A stretch of DNA of 64,000 nucleotides from an uncultured Bacilli bacterium (GTDB lineage Bacteria; Bacillota_I; Bacilli_A; RF39; UBA660): contig CAJTKB010000002.1 of assembly GCA_910576925.1 (NCBI GenBank), positions 1 to 64,000 on the forward strand, read 5' to 3'. Positions 1 to 9,576 of this stretch are shown here, piece by piece; position 1 is the stretch's first letter; every line of letters begins with the position of its first letter. Under the pieces are notes generated by a model, which saw only the letters and a program-made list of their open reading frames with translations, had not been told where the DNA came from and made no database searches. Made by a program: the position numbers and the translations under genes.

Positions 1-255
1 ATACAAATAATAACTACCAATCGCATTTATTATAATAGATAAAGATAAGACAACTATACCTAATATTAATAATATTTTTCCTTTTAAATTAATAAACAAT
101 GTGCCAACTATTTGTATCACAACTAATATAAATATAATCGAAAATAAATAATTATTAGGTAAAACATTAATGTTTATAATAAAATATATAAATCCTATTA
201 AAAATAACATACTAATAATACTCAATATATTTATTTTTCTAAACTTTCGATTCAT
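1..255 (-). CDS. N-terminal part of a membrane protein, probably LytR-CpsA-Psr (LCP) family, cut by the window edge
   Basis: The reading frame opens with ATG at 255 and stays open for 85 codons to base 1, so the gene continues outside the window. The visible part starts with a short basic stretch (Asn-Arg-Lys-Phe-Arg-Lys) followed by three closely spaced hydrophobic segments with very short loops. Three-helix N-termini of this kind precede the extracellular LCP domain in many Firmicutes proteins that attach glycopolymers to the cell wall. The position just past an exopolysaccharide operon fits that reading. The catalytic domain is not in the window, so the family call is inference from topology and context. 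Confidence 0.5.
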   Translation of the reverse strand, partial: MNRKFRKINILSIISMLFLIGFIYFIININVLPNNYLFSIIFILVVIQIVGTLFINLKGKILLILGIVVLSLSIIINAIGSYYLY

Positions 256-280
256 AGGATCCCCTCATCTCTTTTCACAC

Positions 281-309
281 ATTATAATAAATTATACTAA
301 TAAAGTCAA
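281..309 (-). promoter_or_regulatory. Sigma-A-type promoter for the LCP-like gene
   Basis: On the minus strand there is a TTGACT -35 box (309-304), a 17-nt spacer and a perfect TATAAT -10 box (286-281). The predicted start lies about 20 nt upstream of the ATG at 255. Confidence 0.75.
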
Positions 310-352
310 TTATAACAACTAAAATAAGAAAATCCAAATATTACAAATTAGT

Positions 353-1960
353 CTACTTTATTAATCTTTTACTACTATTATTTCCGAAACAATATTCTAT
401 ATTTTCATTATCATATAATTTAAATATATTATTATCATAAACACTATCTTCTGTTAATAATAACCTACTATACTTACCAGGATTCAATAAAACTTCCCAA
501 TAGGCCTTCACAATACTTTTGTTAACTATTCTCTTTAAACTTCTAGCTCCCTCTCCTATTTTATATGCTTCATCTGCTACAGCATTCAAATATCCATCAG
601 TATAGTCAAATAAAACATTCAAAGTAGCATATTTATTTTTTTCACTTACTAACACACTATAAGTAGAATCAGTTAAAATAGAACGTAGACTCTCTTTTGT
701 ATGTTTAGGTAAGATAATAATATCAGTAATTCTTGACATAAGTTCTCTAGGCATAAGTCCATATTTTACCAAATCTCCACTACTAACTTCTAAATACATT
801 TCACGTTCTACATTTAAATTTTTGGCATTGTAATCAAAGCCTATTCTTTTATTATCAAGATTTCTATTTTCAGTCAATTTATCAATCACATTAGTAAAAG
901 CACCTGTTGCAAAAAAGGTTAACTTAGAAGTATCAAAATTATAACTTTGATATTTATATTTTATTGTATAAGTATTTCCTTGAATAAATGCTAACAAACT
1001 ATTAAGTACTGCTTTACCTCCTATATCAGAATTACTATCGCTTCCTTTTTTATCAATCTCATCAAATACAATAATCCCCCTTTGAGCTTTGTCTAAATCA
1101 CCATCACAAATACGCAAAAGACCCTCTAAAGCTTTTGTAACACTTTCTCCTTCATATCCACTAGCACTAATATTAGCCATATCTACAATAAACATTGGTA
1201 CATCTAAATACTTACTAGCAACATCACATAACATAGTTTTACCTGTACCAGTATCTTCTATAATTAAACAAGTACTTTTATTAATAGGATCATCTATTAA
1301 TCTATTTGTAACAATATTAGTAATTACAAATTGCTTTGCTTCTTCTAGTCCAATTATTCTATCATCAAAATACTTTTTCATCTCTCTAACATCAATATAT
1401 TTAGATTTGTTATCTGATTCAGCCTTTTTTATAACTTCATTATTTTCAACATAAGAATCTTCATAAAAACCACTTAATTGTAATAATTTCTTTCTAACCT
1501 CTTCCAAAGTTTTACATTCTAATAATTCTCTAATATAATTATTATTAACAATTGCATTATTAGAATAATCATTGCCAAGATTAAAACTACTTCCATCTTC
1601 TAATTCATCATTATATTTATTAAATAAACTCTCAAATTCACTATCTACAATTTTTATAGAATCACTTTCAACTAATAAAATACCAATATAACTTTTCTCA
1701 CTATATTCTTCAAAATACTTTTTCTTATTGCCATTATATTTTTCAGATAATTCGCTCATACTAATTGCAAATGCAACTGGCTTATCAATACTATCATATA
1801 TATTTTCAATATCTTCTGCTCTTAAATACTCTTTTCCAGTTTCATCAATAAAACAGTCATCAGCAAATATTCCTTCAACTAACATATCTGGCACAAATAT
1901 AATTATTCTAGTATTAATAATATACTTATTCATCAAAATAGCACAAAATTTTTCTTTCAT
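353..1960 (-). CDS. ClpX-like AAA+ ATPase with an unusual N-terminal domain
   Basis: About 535 residues. The C-terminal two thirds resemble ClpX: a P-loop reading EDTGTGKT, a Walker B with VFDEIDKKG, an arginine-rich sensor region and a ClpX-type small domain containing GARSLKRIV. The usual N-terminal four-cysteine zinc domain of ClpX is absent; about 200 residues without recognisable motifs replace it. The first Gly of the ClpX consensus GPTGTGKT is Glu here and the Pro is Asp. The ATG at 1960 is chosen because a GGGGG ribosome site lies just upstream; an in-frame GTG at 1972 overlaps that site. It has its own promoter and follows the exopolysaccharide operon terminator. It may unfold proteins or act as a remodeller; the partner is unknown. 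Confidence 0.7.
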   Translation of the reverse strand: MKEKFCAILMNKYIINTRIIIFVPDMLVEGIFADDCFIDETGKEYLRAEDIENIYDSIDKPVAFAISMSELSEKYNGNKKKYFEEYSEKSYIGILLVESDSIKIVDSEFESLFNKYNDELEDGSSFNLGNDYSNNAIVNNNYIRELLECKTLEEVRKKLLQLSGFYEDSYVENNEVIKKAESDNKSKYIDVREMKKYFDDRIIGLEEAKQFVITNIVTNRLIDDPINKSTCLIIEDTGTGKTMLCDVASKYLDVPMFIVDMANISASGYEGESVTKALEGLLRICDGDLDKAQRGIIVFDEIDKKGSDSNSDIGGKAVLNSLLAFIQGNTYTIKYKYQSYNFDTSKLTFFATGAFTNVIDKLTENRNLDNKRIGFDYNAKNLNVEREMYLEVSSGDLVKYGLMPRELMSRITDIIILPKHTKESLRSILTDSTYSVLVSEKNKYATLNVLFDYTDGYLNAVADEAYKIGEGARSLKRIVNKSIVKAYWEVLLNPGKYSRLLLTEDSVYDNNIFKLYDNENIEYCFGNNSSKRLIK

Positions 1961-1984
1961 ATAATCCCCCACTTAATTACTAAT

Positions 1985-2013
1985 AGTATAGATAAATTAA
2001 TCTTACTAGTCAA
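1985..2013 (-). promoter_or_regulatory. Promoter of the AAA+ ATPase gene
   Basis: Minus strand: TTGACT (2013-2008), a 17-nt spacer, then TATACT (1990-1985). It lies directly after the terminator of the preceding operon, so the ATPase is transcribed independently. Confidence 0.75.
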
Positions 2014-2021
2014 TAATATAT

Positions 2022-2046
2022 AAAAAATTAGTGTTTTCACACTAAT
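2022..2046 (-). terminator. Intrinsic terminator of the exopolysaccharide operon
   Basis: In the minus-strand transcript an 8-bp perfect stem (ATTAGTGT with ACACTAAT, loop GAAA) is followed by a run of U. The stop codon of the ugd-type gene is inside the 5' arm. Confidence 0.85.
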
Positions 2047-3208
2047 CTCTTATATACAAGTCTCTTGTATATACTTTATCATACACATCTAAAAGATTCT
2101 CTTCCATTCTATTAGCAATAATAATATCACAAGTACTTTTAAACTCTTCTAGATTAGAAATAACTTTATACCCTTCAAACATATCACCCTTAAAAGTTGG
2201 TTCATAAATTACAACATTTATATTTTTTTCCTTCAAGTTAACTATAATACTTTGTATCGCACTTGATCTAAAATTATCTGAATTAGCCTTCATTGTAAGC
2301 CTATAAACACCTACAATACTAGGATTTTTTAAAAGTATCATATCTGTAATATGTCTTTTTCTAGTATCATTTGCTTTTACTATTGCCTCTATTAAATTTT
2401 CTGGCACATCTTTATAATTAGCTAATAACTGTTTAGTATCTTTTGGAAGACAATATCCTCCATATCCAAAGGAAGGATTATTATAATAATCACCTATTCT
2501 TGGATCTAATGATACTCCATCGATTATATCCTTAGTATTAAGACCTTTTATCTCAGCATATGTATCAAGTTCATTAAAATAAGCCACTCGAAGAGCTAAA
2601 AAAGTATTAGCAAATAATTTTACTGCTTCAGCTTCAGTAGAATTCATAAATCTAATAGGAATATCCTTTTTTATTGCACCTTCCTTTAATAAATCAGCAA
2701 AAACTTCAGCTCTTTTACTTCTTTCTCCTACGATAATTCTAGAAGGATATAAATTATCATATAAAGCACTTCCTTCTCTTAAAAATTCTGGTGAAAACAT
2801 AATATTTTGAATATTATATTTTTCTTTCATTTTTTCTATAAAGCCAACAGGAATAGTAGACTTAACAACAATTGTTGTATCAATATCTAAAAAAATCACC
2901 TTCTTAATGATATCCTCAACACTAGAAGTATCAAAATAATTTAATACATCATCATAATTAGTAGGCGTACTAATAATTATATAACTAGAACCAAGAAAGG
3001 CCTCCTTATAATCAAGAGTCGCCCTTAAATTCAAGGATTTATTTTTCAAATATTCTTTTATATCCTTATCATCAATTGGTGATACCTTTTTATTTATCAT
3101 ATCAACCTTTTCTTCAACTATATCATAGCAAACAACCTCATTATTTTGTGCTAACAATATAGAATTAGAAAGGCCAACATATCCTGTACCTGCTACTGCT
3201 ATTTTCAT
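2042..3208 (-). CDS. ugd: UDP-glucose/GDP-mannose dehydrogenase family protein
   Basis: A 388-residue NAD-dependent nucleotide-sugar dehydrogenase that would oxidise C6 of a UDP-sugar to the uronic acid used in exopolysaccharide. The N-terminus has the Rossmann motif GTGYVGLSN. The middle contains the [15 protein letters not shown] helix, and [14 protein letters not shown] carries the catalytic Cys. The C-terminal UDP-binding domain follows. The length is typical of the family. It is the last gene of the polysaccharide operon and starts 9 bp after the flippase gene. UDP-glucose is the usual substrate, but UDP-galactose or UDP-ManNAc enzymes look similar. Confidence 0.88.
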   Translation of the reverse strand: MKIAVAGTGYVGLSNSILLAQNNEVVCYDIVEEKVDMINKKVSPIDDKDIKEYLKNKSLNLRATLDYKEAFLGSSYIIISTPTNYDDVLNYFDTSSVEDIIKKVIFLDIDTTIVVKSTIPVGFIEKMKEKYNIQNIMFSPEFLREGSALYDNLYPSRIIVGERSKRAEVFADLLKEGAIKKDIPIRFMNSTEAEAVKLFANTFLALRVAYFNELDTYAEIKGLNTKDIIDGVSLDPRIGDYYNNPSFGYGGYCLPKDTKQLLANYKDVPENLIEAIVKANDTRKRHITDMILLKNPSIVGVYRLTMKANSDNFRSSAIQSIIVNLKEKNINVVIYEPTFKGDMFEGYKVISNLEEFKSTCDIIIANRMEENLLDVYDKVYTRDLYIRD

Positions 3209-3217
3209 AATTTCTCC

Positions 3218-4753
3218 TTATCTACTTTTTCTAAATACTTTACCTAAATACTTTTTCAATAAATTTACATAATAATTAAAATTATCTGTCTTATAAAAGA
3301 TTAATGCTAATATAAAATTAGGTATAGTTAAACATAAAATAGTCTTAATAATTAACTGTATATATATATTATCAAAATTAATAAACATAGACAAGTAATA
3401 ACTTCCACTAGCAATTATTATAAAAAGTAAAATATAACCACTAGTTTCTTTAAAATAAGAAATATAATCTCTATCAAACAATTTCTTATATACATACTTT
3501 GGATAACTATAACACCAAAGAGTAAGACCACTAACAATAGTTCCCATAAAAACCCCAGCAAAACCAAATATTTTAAGTAATATATAACTAGCAACTATAT
3601 TAGTAATAGCTTCAACTAAAGGAACAAATCTATCCTCATAAAAAATGCCTGCTGACTCTTTAAATACCATATAACTATTACGCATAGACTTCTGAAAATA
3701 ATTAAATACTAATACAATTAATATAAGATGAGCTAAAACATACTCCCTACCCAACCATATAATTATAAAATCATCCATAATTATCAAAATACTAATAGCA
3801 GAAAATGAAGCTACCCAAAAATTTAAAAATCTAATTTTTTTAAAAACAGAATAATTCTTTTTCTTATTATCTTCAACTAATAAATTACCAACACTAGAAG
3901 TAACAACACCAATAACTTGTCCAAACAATATATTAACAGCATTAATAATCAAATAATAATTAGAATACATTCCAACTTGTACAATACCAATGAACTTAGA
4001 TATTAATATATTATCAGTACCATTAACAAAAAAACCACCTATCTTATGAAAAAACAAAGCTCCAACTTTTTTAAATATATCTCTTTTAGTATCATCATCC
4101 AAATCTTCTTTTTTATTAATAAATGGATACATCATATTAGCAACAACCGATACTACAATATTTTCAATAATTCTCATAATAATTTTAATTAATAAATATA
4201 AATAATAATTCTTTGTTTTAACTAATATTATAGTTTGAAATAAATTTAAAAACGTAAGATAAAGAATATGAATAACATTAACTATATAATTTTTTTGATA
4301 AGCATTAATAATCGATCTTTTATAAGATAAAATATAAGAAAAGAAAATATCAATTACAAATAATATATATACAAAGTTTAAGTTAATATCAACAGTTACA
4401 TCATTAATCAAATATCCTAAAAATGGTGTAATAGATAGTCCAACCAGTAATACAATTATTGAAATAATATTATAGCACTTTTTATAAAAATATAATAAAG
4501 CGCATATTTTCTTTTTATCATTATCAAAAACAGGTTTATATAAATTATATATTATAGCAGAACCTACCCCTAATTCTACTAAACCAAGCATTGATATTAT
4601 ATTGTTAAATAATCCATTAATACCTAAATACTCCTGTCCTAAAGTTTTAACAAATACAAATTGTGCTATTAATCCAATCAAAATAGTCAAAAAATTTGAT
4701 ATAAAAGATATTAGAATATTTTTTATTGAATTTTTAGTCCTCATTTTCTTCAC
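3218..4753 (-). CDS. Wzx-like polysaccharide flippase
   Basis: A 511-residue polytopic protein with about 12-14 hydrophobic segments along its length, typical of the MATE/MOP flippase superfamily. The N-terminus reads ISFISNFLTILIGLIAQFVF and is followed by a GQEYLGINGLF motif seen in PST-family transporters. It should move undecaprenyl-linked repeat units across the membrane. It overlaps the upstream glycosyltransferase gene by 20 bp and is followed by ugd, so translation is probably coupled. Confidence 0.85.
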   Translation of the reverse strand: MKKMRTKNSIKNILISFISNFLTILIGLIAQFVFVKTLGQEYLGINGLFNNIISMLGLVELGVGSAIIYNLYKPVFDNDKKKICALLYFYKKCYNIISIIVLLVGLSITPFLGYLINDVTVDINLNFVYILFVIDIFFSYILSYKRSIINAYQKNYIVNVIHILYLTFLNLFQTIILVKTKNYYLYLLIKIIMRIIENIVVSVVANMMYPFINKKEDLDDDTKRDIFKKVGALFFHKIGGFFVNGTDNILISKFIGIVQVGMYSNYYLIINAVNILFGQVIGVVTSSVGNLLVEDNKKKNYSVFKKIRFLNFWVASFSAISILIIMDDFIIIWLGREYVLAHLILIVLVFNYFQKSMRNSYMVFKESAGIFYEDRFVPLVEAITNIVASYILLKIFGFAGVFMGTIVSGLTLWCYSYPKYVYKKLFDRDYISYFKETSGYILLFIIIASGSYYLSMFINFDNIYIQLIIKTILCLTIPNFILALIFYKTDNFNYYVNLLKKYLGKVFRKSR

Positions 4754-5822
4754 CTAATAGACTACGAATATACTTTTCAAACTCTACTAATGATTTATTT
4801 AATCCCTTTTCACTAATAGATTTATTACCTATCTTTGCTATTTCTATTCTCTTTTCGTTATTATCAAATAAATATTTCACATTACTAACCAAAGAATCTA
4901 CATTAGATATTTCTGATATAAGGGCATTATTATTATTAGCATATTCCATAATACCTTGACAATTTGTCGTAACTAAAGTACAACCACAAGCCATTGCCTC
5001 CATTCCAGGAAGACCAAATCCTTCACTTAAACTACTACATAAAAATACAGCACTATTATTAAGAATATTTATAACCTCATCCTCACTAGCATTTCTCGTA
5101 TATTTAATCCAACTAGGTAAGTCTTTAGGTCTCTTAGGACTACCATAAATAGAACAATCCATATCTGGGTATTTTTCCTTTAATTTATATATAGCACTTA
5201 ATCCATAAATAGAGCCTTTAACCTTAGCCTTATGATATAAAAGTGCTATTGAATGATTTTTTCTATTTTCAATACTATTTATAATCTTAAATTTATTTAA
5301 ATCTATCCCATTAGAAATTAGTTTACTATCACTATTAGAACTTTCATCGACTATTTTCTTTAACCATTTAGAAATAACAATATTATTCATTCCTAAATTA
5401 TATGAATTCTTCAAATCAGCATCTGTTGTTCCACCCCACTTTTCATATCCTTGAATAAAGTAGACTTTTACTCCCTTATTAATAGGAAAATCATAAACAT
5501 ATTTTGCAGTCTCATATGCCGTTGCTACACTTATATCAGCATTTCTTACTAATCTTTCATCAAAATTATTAACTACTACTTTTTTTATAGACTTATCTAA
5601 TTTAAACCATTTAGGAGTAAATAAAACTATTATTTTTCTCAAAAGTAATGCTACACTCTTAGGAATTTTCTTACCATTCTTACCATCTTTACCATCATAA
5701 TAAATACATACATCATATCCATTCTTACATAAATAATTAGCATACTGATATACCATCTTATAACCACCAATAATTCGTAAAAAAACTCCTGGTAAATAGA
5801 AATTAATTTTCAACTTCTTCAC
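4734..5822 (-). CDS. GT4-type glycosyltransferase
   Basis: A 362-residue retaining glycosyltransferase with the GT-B fold. The C-terminal half holds the donor-binding signature SLSEGFGLPGMEAMACGC, including the E-x7-E-type arrangement of GT family 4. The N-terminus (LPGVFLRIIGGYKMVYQYANYL) is the usual acceptor-side start. It sits between a GT2 gene and the flippase gene and overlaps both by about 20 bp. The sugar specificity cannot be read from the sequence. Confidence 0.85.
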   Translation of the reverse strand: MKKLKINFYLPGVFLRIIGGYKMVYQYANYLCKNGYDVCIYYDGKDGKNGKKIPKSVALLLRKIIVLFTPKWFKLDKSIKKVVVNNFDERLVRNADISVATAYETAKYVYDFPINKGVKVYFIQGYEKWGGTTDADLKNSYNLGMNNIVISKWLKKIVDESSNSDSKLISNGIDLNKFKIINSIENRKNHSIALLYHKAKVKGSIYGLSAIYKLKEKYPDMDCSIYGSPKRPKDLPSWIKYTRNASEDEVINILNNSAVFLCSSLSEGFGLPGMEAMACGCTLVTTNCQGIMEYANNNNALISEISNVDSLVSNVKYLFDNNEKRIEIAKIGNKSISEKGLNKSLVEFEKYIRSLLGEENED

Positions 5823-6666
5823 CTTCTTTTTTCAACTCTTCTAACAATATTTTATTAGATTTAAGTAATTGTCGATCTTTAAAAAGAGACTTTTTTCTTT
5901 TAGTTTTAGTAATATAGTTAGTAGAGGAATCTTCATTATGAAATACTACTAACTCATTATCATAAACAGATAATAAATTATTTCTTTTAAGCCTCAAATA
6001 AAGAAGTTCTTCTTCACAATAAAGAAAAGTTCTATCATCTATACCATCAAATTTATCTATATAATTTCTTGAAAATATCAAACAAGAACCATGCAAAATA
6101 ACATCAATATTATTGTTTTTATACTCTCTAGAACTATTCTTTTTCTCACCCTTATAAAACTTATTAAATATCTTATCTAAATAAAGAAAATAAATTATAT
6201 ACCTAATAATTATTCTTAGTATAATTCTTTTTTCTTCTCTTATAGTAGGCAATTTTTCTCTATAATAACAAATACTATTATCTCTTAAAATTATCTTTGG
6301 TCCTAATACAGCAAAATTGTATTTTTTATATTTTTCTATAATCAAATCACAAAAATTATTACTAATTATGTAGACATCATTATTCATCATAACAATAAAG
6401 TCTGCATCTAGCTTATTTTTAGCATATAAAAATCCAACATTATTACCTCTTGCAAAACCTAAATTTTCTTTATTTATTATTATATGGATATTAGAAAATT
6501 CTTTATACTTTTCTTTTAAAATTTCCCCTGTATTATTAGGAGAATTATTATCTACAACAACTATATCTATTTTATATTTACAATCTAAATTTAATATTGA
6601 ATCTATACTTTTAAATGTATCTTCAATAGTACAGTAATGTAAAATAACAAAAGAAAATTTATACAT
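5803..6666 (-). CDS. GT2 glycosyltransferase, rhamnosyltransferase-like
   Basis: About 287 residues. The GT-A fold is visible as VVDNNSPNNTGEIL near residue 45 and the metal-binding segment MMNNDVYI. The His/Glu-rich acceptor region EEELLYLRLK is typical of WcaE/RfbN-like rhamnosyl or galactofuranosyl transferases. The ATG at 6666 follows a GAGAGGTGG ribosome site; an earlier in-frame start at 6681 lies inside that site. The gene is in the exopolysaccharide operon directly after the polymerase. Confidence 0.82.
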   Translation of the reverse strand: MYKFSFVILHYCTIEDTFKSIDSILNLDCKYKIDIVVVDNNSPNNTGEILKEKYKEFSNIHIIINKENLGFARGNNVGFLYAKNKLDADFIVMMNNDVYIISNNFCDLIIEKYKKYNFAVLGPKIILRDNSICYYREKLPTIREEKRIILRIIIRYIIYFLYLDKIFNKFYKGEKKNSSREYKNNNIDVILHGSCLIFSRNYIDKFDGIDDRTFLYCEEELLYLRLKRNNLLSVYDNELVVFHNEDSSTNYITKTKRKKSLFKDRQLLKSNKILLEELKKEGEEVEN

Positions 6667-6667
6667 A

Positions 6668-7765
6668 TTACCACCTCTCAAAAATAGAATTAAATTCTAA
6701 AATTGCACGTATTGTTGCATCAAATGTACCATTCAATATAAAGAATACCATAAACATACTTAATAGTAAAAGTAGAATTATTAGTAAAACAACAAAATCG
6801 TTTCGCCTTAACCTCTCTCCTAAAATATTAGTAATAGCAATATAATTAATTAATAATATTCCTCTAAATAATCTGACGAATTCATAAGAATAAAAATATA
6901 ATGGTATTGTAATTAACAACAAAATATTTAAAATTATAACAGAGTCCAAAAATTTCACATTTTTGTCTTCTTCTTGACCCTTAAAAAGTTTCTTTAAAAA
7001 TAGCATTGAAGCTATTGGAATACACTGTACAATAACAAATAATATAGAAATAATAAATGATTTAGAAACATATTTTCCTGTTAAAAAGTAAGCCTCCATT
7101 TTACTTGATGGAATAATATAATTAAGCATATTTATAAACAATTTGGAACGCATCAATAAAGTTGCTACTATTGCAATTATAAAGAATAAGATAAAAGTAT
7201 CCTTAATTTTCTTTTTCTTAAAAATTGGATACAACAAAAATATGAAATAAATAAAAGCAGATGTATGAAAACCACACGCTATTATATTTAAAATAATATA
7301 TTTGCTAATATTTTTCTTAATATTATCATCCTCAAGTAGTAAAAATGTAAGTCCATAGCACACAAAACAAGTTGCTAAAAAGTGTCTTATTTGAACAGCA
7401 TCAACAAAGAATGGACAAATTAAATACATTGAAATTGCCAAACTACGATACTTAGATATTCTTGATAAAGTTAAATATATTATAAAAAGACAAATAAAAG
7501 AATAAACAGTTAAAAATTTTTGATAATTAAATCCTATTTTATAAAAAAACTGACACATAAGCTGAAATAATCCTTCTGTATATGTAAAAGTGGAAGTAAT
7601 ACCATAACTATTGTAAATTCTTTCATACATATAATAATCAGCATTATAATAATTATATCCCATTAATATAAACATTAAAGCTAAAATTATAAAAAGTAAT
7701 AATTTAGATTTTTTATTAAAAATAGCCAATAAGAAAGGTAATAATATTATTAAATAACTAGTCAT
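6668..7765 (-). CDS. EpsG/Wzy-like polysaccharide polymerase
   Basis: A 365-residue membrane protein with about ten hydrophobic helices separated by short loops. Its conserved N-terminal segment after helix 1 (NADYYMYERIYN) and a QIRHFLATCFV motif are both characteristic of the EpsG family. It would join flipped repeat units outside the membrane. It lies among glycosyltransferases and upstream of the flippase, as expected of a Wzx/Wzy pathway. Confidence 0.8.
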   Translation of the reverse strand: MTSYLIILLPFLLAIFNKKSKLLLFIILALMFILMGYNYYNADYYMYERIYNSYGITSTFTYTEGLFQLMCQFFYKIGFNYQKFLTVYSFICLFIIYLTLSRISKYRSLAISMYLICPFFVDAVQIRHFLATCFVCYGLTFLLLEDDNIKKNISKYIILNIIACGFHTSAFIYFIFLLYPIFKKKKIKDTFILFFIIAIVATLLMRSKLFINMLNYIIPSSKMEAYFLTGKYVSKSFIISILFVIVQCIPIASMLFLKKLFKGQEEDKNVKFLDSVIILNILLLITIPLYFYSYEFVRLFRGILLINYIAITNILGERLRRNDFVVLLIILLLLLSMFMVFFILNGTFDATIRAILEFNSIFERW

Positions 7766-7781
7766 AATTCCTCCATATTTA

Positions 7782-8645
7782 TTATTTTTTAATAGCTAAA
7801 TACACTCTTTTTAATAATTTCATTTTATATAATGAATATATAACCTTATACTTGATATTATTAGTCATACTTACACTTTTTTTAAAATACATTGTAGCAT
7901 CTTTGTCTTGTAACATCTGAAATATTGCAATTCTACAATATATTCTAGCCATATGACTTTTATTCATAATATCACTATACTTATCAGAAATTATAATTAA
8001 GGCATCTTCTCCCTTTTTTGGATTTTTTGTAATACTATCGTTTTGTAAATATACATTATTTAAAACTTTATCTAAATGATAACACTTATACTTACTAGCA
8101 AGTCTAATAGCTAAATCCCAATCCTGAAATCTTGGAAGTTTAGTATCAAATTTAATATTTTCAAATATTTCTCTCTTCCCAAGTATACACTGAGTAGTAA
8201 TAAAATTCCTATAAAGTAATTTATCTAAAATATTATCAGATGCAATATGAGCCTTAGGAACAATAGTACTTTTTTTATTATTTATTCTTTTAAAACTAGA
8301 GAATGTCCAAAAAACATTATTATTTATCATACAATTGATCTGTTCAGATATTCTATTTTTTTCAGAAGTATCATCGCTATCTTGGAAAGTAATATATTTT
8401 CCTTTTGATTTTTCAATACCAAAATTTCTAGCTGCATTAGCCCCACTATTTGTATCTAATTTATAATAAACAAGTCTCTCATTATTATATTTTTTTATTA
8501 CTTCTTCTGTATTATCAGATGAACAATCATCAACTATTATAAGCTCTATATTAGAATAACTTTGATTAAGTATAGAATCTATGGCATTTTCTATTATATA
8601 ACCTCTATTATAAGTAGGCATTATAACTGATACTAACTCATTCAC
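7782..8645 (-). CDS. GT2 glycosyltransferase
   Basis: A 287-residue GT-A enzyme. It starts with VSVIMPTYNRGYIIENAIDS, followed by IIVDDCSSDNTEEVI and the DxD equivalent ITFQDSDDTSEKNR. This N-terminal set is canonical for GT family 2. The C-terminus (about residues 200-287) is less conserved and probably defines the acceptor. The start overlaps the end of the preceding GT gene. The sugar transferred is unknown. Confidence 0.85.
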   Translation of the reverse strand: MNELVSVIMPTYNRGYIIENAIDSILNQSYSNIELIIVDDCSSDNTEEVIKKYNNERLVYYKLDTNSGANAARNFGIEKSKGKYITFQDSDDTSEKNRISEQINCMINNNVFWTFSSFKRINNKKSTIVPKAHIASDNILDKLLYRNFITTQCILGKREIFENIKFDTKLPRFQDWDLAIRLASKYKCYHLDKVLNNVYLQNDSITKNPKKGEDALIIISDKYSDIMNKSHMARIYCRIAIFQMLQDKDATMYFKKSVSMTNNIKYKVIYSLYKMKLLKRVYLAIKK

Positions 8646-9490
8646 TATCTTTTCCCCACTTTCATTCCAATTATTCTTGCTAGCATATCAAATGGAAATC
8701 TAACTAGTACCTTAATATTTTTCTCATCGATAGCTCTTTTTAAAACATATGTTGCTAAACTACCTCCAGCCTTATTAGTTCCATATTTATCTAAATAATT
8801 ATTTTCTTTAAAAAATATACCTGTAAGTCTATATCTATTATATACTTCTTTCAAAGAAAACTTATGAGAATGATAAACAACTGAACTAGCACAATATTTG
8901 ATTTTATACCCAGCCATAATAATCTTATGTGCAATATACATATCTTCATTAGTAGGTAGATTTTTTCTATCATATCCATTAAGCTTATTAAATATATCTC
9001 TTCTAATAGCAGAACTGGCATCAGAAAAGAAAAATGTTTTAAGCCCTAATCTTTCTATATCATCTTTTGAAACTATAAAAGAATCTTTAGGATAATTCTT
9101 CTCTCTTGTATATTTTTCAATTCCATTATCATTAGGAAGTTGTCTAGAATAGGTTGCTACTATATCACTTGTTTCAGTAATATCCTTAGTTAATTCATAA
9201 AGCCAATTCTTATCTTTTATTATAACATCTTGAGTAATAAAAACCAATATATCAGAAGTACATTTATATGCAGCATTTTCCCTAACTAAGCTATGTGAAA
9301 AATCTGTCTTATTAATTTTTTTATAAGAACAATTATTTTTCTTTAAAAACTCCTCCGTTTTATCACTACTCTCAGTTAAAATATAATTAATTTTATTGAT
9401 ATTAACATTTTCCTGAAAAAGCAAAGAATTATTTAAACTTTCAATATAACTCGCAGCATTATATAAAGGACATATAATATCTATACTCAT
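8645..9490 (-). CDS. GT2 glycosyltransferase, rhamnosyltransferase-like
   Basis: A 281-residue GT-A protein. DIICPLYNAASYIESLNNSL begins the fold and FITQDVIIKDKNWL carries the metal-binding Asp. FFSDASSAIRRDIFNKLNGY is typical of rhamnosyltransferases that act on lipid-linked intermediates. It is the first gene after the hairpin at 9507-9546, so its expression depends on read-through from the sugar-transferase gene or on an unseen promoter. Confidence 0.83.
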   Translation of the reverse strand: MSIDIICPLYNAASYIESLNNSLLFQENVNINKINYILTESSDKTEEFLKKNNCSYKKINKTDFSHSLVRENAAYKCTSDILVFITQDVIIKDKNWLYELTKDITETSDIVATYSRQLPNDNGIEKYTREKNYPKDSFIVSKDDIERLGLKTFFFSDASSAIRRDIFNKLNGYDRKNLPTNEDMYIAHKIIMAGYKIKYCASSVVYHSHKFSLKEVYNRYRLTGIFFKENNYLDKYGTNKAGGSLATYVLKRAIDEKNIKVLVRFPFDMLARIIGMKVGKR

Positions 9491-9506
9491 AAATCTACCT
9501 CTTTCT

Positions 9507-9546
9507 AAAAAAAACTATATGCAAATACTAAATCCGCATATAGTTT
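9507..9546 (-). terminator. Terminator hairpin after the first gene of the exopolysaccharide operon
   Basis: The minus-strand RNA forms a 12-bp perfect stem (AAAACTATATGC with GCATATAGTTTT, 12-nt loop) followed by U residues. It lies between the initiating transferase and the rest of the cluster, which points to partial termination or antitermination. Confidence 0.75.
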
Positions 9547-9576
9547 TACCATTTTCTTTAGTACTTACTATTTACT

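Noticed and set aside
1089..1454. 121-residue plus-strand frame opposite the AAA+ gene
   Set aside because: It is the antisense of a well-conserved ATPase core, and it has no ribosome site.
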